Both the position numbers and the translations under genes were made by a program. Below are positions 61,450 to 64,000 of a stretch of DNA of 64,000 bases, piece by piece. Position 1 is the first letter of the stretch. Every line of letters starts with the position of its first letter. Source of the stretch: Orthonyx spaldingii (Eukaryota > Chordata > Aves > Passeriformes > Orthonychidae); NCBI GenBank assembly GCA_013397795.1, contig VZTJ01003574.1, positions 2,709,284 through 2,773,283 on the forward strand. The letters are read 5' to 3'. Under the pieces are notes generated by a model. It saw nothing but the letters and a program-made list of their open reading frames with translations. It had not been told where the DNA came from and made no database searches.

Positions 61450-64000
61450 GTGTTTGTGTGTTTCTCGGTGTCCCTTCCATCACTGGAAGATGTGCTTCAG
61501 GGGAGGGGAGTGCATTTGATGGAATCAAACAGTGCTCTACAGCTTACTGCCCTTCAGCTGAACTACTGCCTGTTCAATGATTCTGCCCAAAGAACTTCAG
61601 ATGTGCTTCCTGCATGGGTTTATTTATTATGAAAAGAGAAAATAGCTCCTCTGGGGCATCTCCCTGACAGCCTGTGAAAACATGCAGATATGGTACTACA
61701 TGCCCACTAAAACTTAAGCACCTTGAGAAGTGTTGTGTAAGCAGCTTGCACCCATGTTTTGGGAGGCAGGCATTTAGCATGGGTTCTGCTCCTTGCTGCC
61801 TCCCTCTGCTACCCTGTTCTTCCTTTGTAGTGTTGTGCACAAACCTTCCCCACCTGGCACTCACTGCTCCGAGGAAAAAGGTGCTAATGGGATTAATTAA
61901 GTGGTATTTTCTGAATACCTGACACAAACCCAAGGGGGTGGTGTGGCAGAGGCTGGAAAAAGAAGGCCTGTTCACTACTGCAGGTGGTCAGGGCAGGTTA
62001 ACTCTGGCTGCCTCTGTCTCTGCAGCTCTGCATGAGGTGCTGTTCAGTGCACTCAGAGCTAGACTGGTGTAAAAACTGTCAACAAGCAATTTATTAGTTC
62101 TGGTCTCTGAGAGAAGTCATGGTAGGAGAACATCAGTACTGCTTTTGCAACCCTTCTGAAACCTTGGGCCTGTTAAGCACAATTGCTGCCTTATTTCAGG
62201 CTTTGGTGAATAGCAAATGCCTGCTTTGAACAGGGGAAGTCATTCTGTGGGTGAGCCATGAGTACTCAGAGGTCAGTGTTGGTGTGAACTGCTCCTGCCA
62301 TGTGCAGGCACGTCCAGGAACTGCTGCAGTGGCTTTCACAAGCCCCTGAGCAGCCACTCTGTCCCAGCACTCCTGTTTTCTGTAATGAGCCAGCCTGGCA
62401 CTTCCCCTGCTGTCACACTCACGGGTGCTGTGAGGCTCCCTCCCACTAGGGATCCATCATAATATCACAAATAGCCATGTGTTGTGGAGATAGAATCCCA
62501 AATTAAAGCAAAATCATCAGCTCCATCAGCTGGAAGTCACCAGTTGTTTAAGCATGTCCTGAAGCACCCTGCTATTCTCAGAAGAGTTCTTACAAAACAT
62601 TTGACTTCCCAAGCAGTCAAGGTACTTTGAAAAAGCCCTTTGCTGCCTCTGCCACGTGCAGGTGTTCTATAGAAGGGAGAATGTGACCCACCTGACCTGG
62701 CCTGGCTTTGCCATCAACCATTGCCCATGACTCAATGAAGGTGCATCTCTTACAGAGCTCTTCCCATTGCCTTTTAGGTTATATTACTACATTAACTGGA
62801 GACATGAAGTAAAAAGCCACAGCTCCTCCATCAACCTCTCCCTAGGACCTTGTCCCCAGCACATAAAGTGCCAACAATGTCACTGCAAATTCTGGCAAGA
62901 ATCAGTGAACAGCTGTAAGCAGTCAGTGTGTGTGGGAGATAACACAACATGTTCACTCACATATGGCCATATTCTGACAGTACCAGGTCACTTGCATTTG
63001 TAGTTTTTTTTCACTGAAAGCTTTCAGAGTTGGCCCAGTGCGTTTCACAATAAGCCCAGTTTTTCTTCCTAGTTTTTATAACAGCAACTCAATGCTTTGT
63101 ACTACCGAGGAGAAGAAATAAGGCATACAAAGGTACCAGCTATCAGAAATCTCCAAATTAATCACAGGAGAGAACCAAACCCCCGGATTCAAAGCTGGCA
63201 ACCTTTGAAATGACAGGAACACGAATAACCTCAGCACGTGGCAGTCAATACCTCCACACCTCTTAACATCAGCTGTGACAAACTACCTTTAGCACTGGTG
63301 TTGGCAAGCAAGATTGTGAAAGCAGAACCAGAGCACACACAGCAAGAGGCCAGCAGACGTCCATCACTTCACTGCAAAATAAAGATAAATCCAATGGCAC
63401 ATTGAAGGGATAAATTTTCCCCAACGAAAAGAACAAAGAAAGAAAAAATAAACACATATTGTTTCCCAGCAAATAAAACTTGAATGGGGGGGTTGCATAA
63501 GTAGGGATAAGTTATGTAAACTTTAGTTTGGTTCCTGGAAAAAATAATAGAGGAAGTAATCAGTAAAATATGTTTAAAGTCAGACAATGGCAGTGGCAGA
63601 GTGAGGAAGCAAGAATGCAGCCGTAAAGCCATAGCTAACATTTGTCTGGGGCAAAATAATTCATCCAGTTAAATGTTGCATAGCCCTAAACTCATACCCT
63701 CCTCAATTTCCCAACCTATTTACACAAGGGAGAAACCCCAGGTGCTACAGGAGCAACAAAACCATTCCAAGTGCAAGCAGGAGCACGTGTTCCCCATTGC
63801 TGGGGGGAGGTTCTCTTCCCACCACGACCAGAGGCATTATGAACACCACCAAATTCACAGTTCTGGAGTCCCTGATGCTCTGCTCCCATTTATTTTGGGA
63901 CACACCCCTTGCACTCTACCCTGGGCTGCTGCCAGCAGCTGGGATGGGGGATGTGTGTGTGGACTCACCACAAACCACTCTTGTTGGGGCATATACTAGC
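61450..64000. other. Intergenic DNA downstream of ALAS1; no gene recognised
   Basis: Only short frames without splice signals or family similarity are present. The next gene of the mammalian order (TLR9/TWF2 side) is not seen in the window. Confidence 0.6.

Overview
The window reads as a bird nuclear chromosome segment. It has avian CR1 LINE tails, short GT-AG introns, GC-rich CpG-island promoters, and a divergent POC1A–ALAS1 pair as on mammalian chromosome arms such as human 3p21. It is draft sequence with two N runs (6223-6227 and 59732-59761). A songbird is possible, but the sequence alone does not fix the species.

Layout. From 1 to 22.7 kb lies POC1A on the minus strand. Nine coding exons (327 codons) are visible, from the start codon at 22674 through the WD40 propeller to 3199. 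The C-terminal coiled-coil exons lie off the left edge. A GC-rich promoter at about 22.2-23.1 kb carries two short tandem duplications. From 23.4 to 32.4 kb there is a local duplication of a heat-shock-factor-like gene of the HSFY/HSFX type on the minus strand. The copy at 29.7-31.0 kb (copy B) is an intact two-exon gene of 230 codons. The copy at 23.4-24.8 kb (copy A) is a pseudogene with a lost 5' exon segment, two in-frame stops and a CR1 insertion in its intron. A third fragment of the flanking duplicated DNA lies at about 32.2-32.4 kb.

From 33.7 to 34.5 kb there are two exon-like open stretches on the minus strand, one cysteine-rich and one with a membrane segment. I do not recognise them. 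From 34.8 to 53.5 kb no gene is seen, but a perfect DR4 nuclear-receptor site (35350-35365) lies about 18.9 kb upstream of the ALAS1 promoter.

From 53.5 to 61.4 kb lies ALAS1 on the plus strand, complete in ten coding exons (635 aa). It has a TATA box, NRF-1-like sites, three heme-regulatory Cys-Pro motifs, the PLP lysine and a poly(A) signal. From 61.45 to 64 kb is downstream intergenic DNA.

ALAS1 makes the first committed heme precursor in mitochondria, and POC1A is a centriole/ciliary-base WD40 protein. They are neighbours by conserved synteny, not by pathway. The HSF-like genes sit in the space between their divergent promoters and look like an accessory, lineage-specific addition.
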